In this document: positions 38,256 through 39,217 of the stretch, piece by piece
How the letters are laid out: each line of letters opens with the position of its first letter
Numbering within the stretch: position 1 is the stretch's first letter
DNA from: a virus
Length of the DNA: 39,217 nt
Strand: one strand, 5' to 3'
IMG/VR virus record: IMGVR_UViG_3300045005_000291
Coordinates: 1-39,217 of that record
Program-made: the position numbers and the translations under genes
Notes under the pieces: generated by a model
Databases searched by the model: none
Told to the model about the DNA's origin: nothing
Seen by the model: the letters and a program-made list of their open reading frames with translations, nothing else

Positions 38256-38870
38256 ATGCATGCACAGGAAATACAGCAAGCCCGCCAGCGCCTGATCAAG
38301 CTGATCCACGTTGCCAAGCGGGACATTGCACTGGATGACGATAGCTACCGTGCCATCTTGCTACGAATTGGTAACAAGGCTTCTGCGGCCGATTTGACCG
38401 TTCCAGAGCTGGAGAAGGTTTTGGAACACATGAAGCGTAGCGGCTTCAAGGTGCGTTCCAAGAAGAACGATCGGCCGCAGGCCAGCGACGATCAGTCGAA
38501 GATGATTCGCGGCCTGTGGCTGGCGCTGGCTGGCATGGAAGTAGTACGCAACTCATCCGAGGCAGCCTTGGGTGCCTTCGTGAAGCGTATGACCAAGGTC
38601 GATACCCTGCAATGGCTCTCGACCGAGCAGGCCAGCCAGGTGATTGAGCACTTAAAGGAATGGCGCGAACGCGTGACCAAGGATCGCCGTGCCAAGCTGG
38701 CCAAGGCCATGCACCTGGCGCTACCGACCAGCTACGAGATGCTTATGGCCCAAGAAGAGCAGTTGCGTGATGGTGCCGGTCTAGTACTGGGTCGCAAGGC
38801 CAGCGTGGCAGACATGACCGAAACCGAGTTTCAAACCGTATTGAGGCACTATGCCGAGGAGGAAGCATGA
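38256..38870 (+). CDS. Gp16/GemA-family regulatory protein (DUF1018)
   Basis: A 204-residue Mu gp16/GemA-type protein from MHAQEIQQARQRLIKLIHVA. Family features are KRDIALDDDSYRAILLRIGN, SKMIRGLWLALAGMEVVRN and HALPTSYEM-like segments. In Mu, GemA alters host gene expression and DNA supercoiling. GAGGAG lies ten bases upstream; overlap with Mor is ATGA. Confidence 0.92.
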   Translation: MHAQEIQQARQRLIKLIHVAKRDIALDDDSYRAILLRIGNKASAADLTVPELEKVLEHMKRSGFKVRSKKNDRPQASDDQSKMIRGLWLALAGMEVVRNSSEAALGAFVKRMTKVDTLQWLSTEQASQVIEHLKEWRERVTKDRRAKLAKAMHLALPTSYEMLMAQEEQLRDGAGLVLGRKASVADMTETEFQTVLRHYAEEEA

Positions 38871-39217
38871 AGGGAGAATTCCGAAGTAAAGGCCCGGAGC
38901 TGCTGGTCGATCTCTCCGTGCATGTCGCCGCTACGCTGGTCGAGCTGGCCAATATCGATCATGACAAGGCCGAGCAGCTGGGCCGCGAGATCGCGGACCG
39001 TATGGCGGCTCACTGGGGCGGGCAGAACATCTACTTTCCGATGGGCCTGTCCGTGAAGCTGTCTCGGCGCGATCAACAGATTTACGATGAATTCAACGGG
39101 ACTAACCATAGCGAGCTGGCACGCAAGTTCGGCGTGTCGCTTCAGTGGATTTACAGGATTGTGAAGACGGTACGCCAAGAAGAGATCGCCCGACGCCAGG
39201 GCGACATGTTCACCTAA
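38867..39217 (+). CDS. Mor-family middle/late transcription activator
   Basis: A 116-residue Mor-type activator: ATLVELANIDHDKAEQLGRE in the dimerisation part, GGQNIYFPMGLSVKLSRRD, then a C-terminal helix-turn-helix (HSELARKFGVSLQWIYRIVK). Mor dimers bind a dyad near -40 and recruit RNA polymerase. No separate C gene is seen, so Mor may act on the late elements at 27865, 20292 and 5247. Its stop codon is the last codon of the window. Confidence 0.94.
   Translation: MKGEFRSKGPELLVDLSVHVAATLVELANIDHDKAEQLGREIADRMAAHWGGQNIYFPMGLSVKLSRRDQQIYDEFNGTNHSELARKFGVSLQWIYRIVKTVRQEEIARRQGDMFT

Larger units (their letters stand above)
1..39217. mobile_element. BcepMu-type Mu-like transposable prophage, near complete
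   Basis: The window holds a full set of Mu-type modules: DDE transposase A, AAA+ protein B, gp16/GemA, Mor, repressor, Mu-type terminase/portal/MuF/protease/capsid, and a contractile tail with sheath, tube and P2-type baseplate genes. Early genes run on the + strand from 31.5 kb to the right end and late genes on the - strand from 27.8 kb to the left end. This divergence with the repressor in the middle is the BcepMu arrangement rather than the single direction of Mu itself. The terminal inverted sites and host junctions lie outside the window, so exact prophage limits are unknown. No Mu-like Gam gene was seen. Confidence 0.93.

Noticed and set aside
1-39217. CRISPR array, tRNA or rRNA genes
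   Set aside because: No spaced direct repeats of CRISPR type, and no cloverleaf or rRNA-like stretch seen on either strand.

Overview
The window is an almost complete Mu-like transposable prophage of the BcepMu type, read from the last late gene (a DNA adenine methylase whose stop codon is at base 1) to the last early gene (a Mor-type activator whose stop codon ends at base 39217). Both ends coincide with gene ends, so the terminal transposase sites, target duplication and host flanks are not visible. The DNA is GC-rich, with dense ATGA/TGATG-coupled phage operons. The gene set and divergent layout fit a prophage or phage of a GC-rich betaproteobacterium. A Neisseriales/Burkholderiales host is a guess from general resemblance, not something the window proves.

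Layout. The right third (31.5-39.2 kb, + strand) is the early/transposition arm: small HTH regulators, a DUF3102 protein, DDE transposase A, AAA+ targeting protein B with an extra N-terminal HTH, DUF3164, gp16/GemA and Mor. The XRE repressor (31.0-31.5 kb, - strand) faces it. From 27.8 kb down to base 1 the - strand carries the late arm in Mu order: lysis cassette (endolysin, holin-like protein, Rz with an embedded Rz1), gp26-like protein, small and large terminase, portal, MuF, gpG, protease I with an internal scaffold start, capsid, cement, gp36/37/38-like genes, sheath, tube, E/E' chaperone, tape measure, U, X, D, V, W, J, I, tail fibres, fibre chaperone, a HEXXH membrane protein and Dam.

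Accessory cargo interrupts this core at several places: a low-GC two-gene unit (NdpA/NA37 nucleoid-associated protein plus a multi-pass membrane protein) between the lysis and immunity regions; a zinc-ribbon membrane protein behind the repressor; and morons at the G/I junction, at both sides of the E/E' gene (two + strand membrane proteins) and between spike and wedge genes (+ strand DUF4145/HEPN-like protein). These are the best candidates for undescribed exclusion or defence functions.

Regulation. Three late - strand units, headed by endolysin, protease I and gpW, are preceded by a shared element that reads GGGC-N2-N2-TAA-N6-TTA(A/G) on the + strand. Each is followed towards the gene by a hairpin next to the start codon. 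The first two copies align without gaps over 59 bases, with compensatory stem changes. Their positions recall Mu's Plys, PI and PP promoters, so they are probably targets of the Mor-family activator at the window end. Other recoded or nested coding: a probable -2 frameshift joining E to E', Rz1 inside Rz, a scaffold start inside the protease gene, and an internal start inside transposition gene B.
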